Source of the DNA: Erysipelotrichaceae bacterium
GTDB lineage: Bacteria > Bacillota_I > Bacilli_A > Erysipelotrichales > Erysipelotrichaceae
NCBI GenBank assembly: GCA_017511325.1
Contig: JAFWKS010000324.1
Span: 1 to 6,342 of the forward strand
Reading direction: 5' to 3'
DNA length: 6,342 nt
Both the position numbers and the translations under genes were made by a program. Below, piece by piece: positions 5,888 through 6,342 of the stretch (within the stretch, counting starts at the first letter, position 1; each line of letters begins with the position of its first letter). The notes beneath the pieces were generated by a model. The model was not told the origin of the DNA and searched no databases. It saw only the letters and a list, made by a program, of their open reading frames with translations.

Positions 5888-6342
5888 GTTCTTTTTTGCC
5901 ACTTATGGATAAGGCCTAATAGACCCGGAGCAAGGACGACATTGGTCATGAGTTCGATCAGGAAATTGATAGACATCAAAGCTGAGACCATTACGGTAAA
6001 TTTCGAATCAAAAAACAGGATCAATGTAACAAACAGCGTAACAGTATTCGTCAAAGGTGCAGCAGCAGCTGCAAGGATGATCGCAAGTTTTTCGTTTTCC
6101 CCTTTTAAAGCTTTATATATCAGGCCACTGACCAAGCCGGCAAGAGCGCCTTTGAGTATACACACAGATATGGTTATAACAGGATGGATCGCCAGCATCG
6201 TAGCACCTGAAGGATCGGCTCCCGTAACGACCATGATGGCAACAACTATGCCGAACACACTTCCAAGCAGTAAACCGACATAAGGTCCGAATACAGCCGC
6301 TCCGACAATGATCGGAATGAGTGTCAGAGTTATCGGGAATGA
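5884..6342 (-). CDS. ECF transporter S component, C-terminal part (partial)
   Basis: The frame is open from the window edge to a TGA at 5886-5884, giving 152 codons, and its start is outside the window. S components are membrane proteins that bind a vitamin or trace nutrient and dock onto the shared ECF energising module (two ATPases and EcfT). The visible part is strongly hydrophobic with about five helices: roughly 4-18, 20-40, 55-78, 85-111 and 117-145, numbered from the edge. The opening LIPIIVGAAVFGPYVGLLLG, the glycine-rich KGALAGLVSGLIY segment (64-76) and APLTNTVTLFV (95-105) fit the ECF S-component family (Pfam ECF_trnsprt) as I remember it. The substrate cannot be told. No ECF ATPase or EcfT gene lies in the window, consistent with a group II protein that shares a distant module. 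A GTG at 6258 lies mid-domain and is not the start. Confidence 0.85.
   Translation of the reverse strand, partial: SFPITLTLIPIIVGAAVFGPYVGLLLGSVFGIVVAIMVVTGADPSGATMLAIHPVITISVCILKGALAGLVSGLIYKALKGENEKLAIILAAAAAPLTNTVTLFVTLILFFDSKFTVMVSALMSINFLIELMTNVVLAPGLLGLIHKWQKRT

Noticed and set aside
6256..6258. GTG as the start of the ECF S component
   Set aside because: The frame stays open to the window edge and the upstream codons already show family-like sequence (LIPIIVG, FGPYVG), so the real start is outside the window.
5942..6283. Plus-strand open frame (113 codons) opposite the transporter gene
   Set aside because: The minus-strand frame has coherent membrane helices and family motifs, while this one is only its complement.

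Overview
The window is a housekeeping region of a low-GC Gram-positive bacterium (Bacillota). The class is probably Erysipelotrichia or a close relative, but that is an inference from gene order and protein style, not a database match. Supporting signs are a T-box riboswitch ahead of alaS, strong AGGAGG-type ribosome binding sites, and the order alaS - ireB - DUF1292 gene - mltG - udk - greA, which is a known Firmicutes neighbourhood. Every convincing gene is on the minus strand, so transcription runs from high to low coordinates.

Region by region, in the direction of transcription. (1) 6342-5884: the C-terminal 152 codons of an ECF-type vitamin transporter substrate-binding (S) membrane protein, cut by the window edge. 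(2) 5887-5637: a possible promoter and a complete alanine T-box leader with specifier GCU, T-box bulge, antiterminator/terminator switch and Shine-Dalgarno site. (3) 5636-3021: alaS. (4) 2978-2724: ireB/reoM, a small cell-envelope regulator. (5) 2723-2636: an 88-base spacer holding two inverted repeats. Relatives usually have ruvX here, and it is missing. (6) 2635-2378: a DUF1292 gene. (7) 2394-1240: mltG, whose start overlaps the end of the DUF1292 gene. (8) 1227-604: udk. (9) 568-101: greA, whose start should be the ATG at 568 and not the upstream TTG at 580. (10) 75-48: an intrinsic terminator. (11) 47-1: the first 15 codons of an exported or membrane protein starting right at the end of that terminator.

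The genes from alaS to greA are closely spaced or overlapping and could form one transcript. If so, alanyl-tRNA charging sensed by the T-box would influence a peptidoglycan regulator (IreB), the peptidoglycan chain terminator MltG, pyrimidine salvage (Udk) and a transcript-cleavage factor (GreA). A TATAAT box just before ireB could uncouple the distal genes.

I did not find a mobile element, CRISPR array, tRNA/rRNA gene, defence system or clearly novel system. The points worth a second look are local: the missing ruvX with hairpins in its place, the UGGA base in an alanine T-box, the cysteine-rich extracellular part of MltG with a Glu-to-Gln change near its catalytic Glu, and the terminator that abuts a start codon and carries AGGAGG in its loop.
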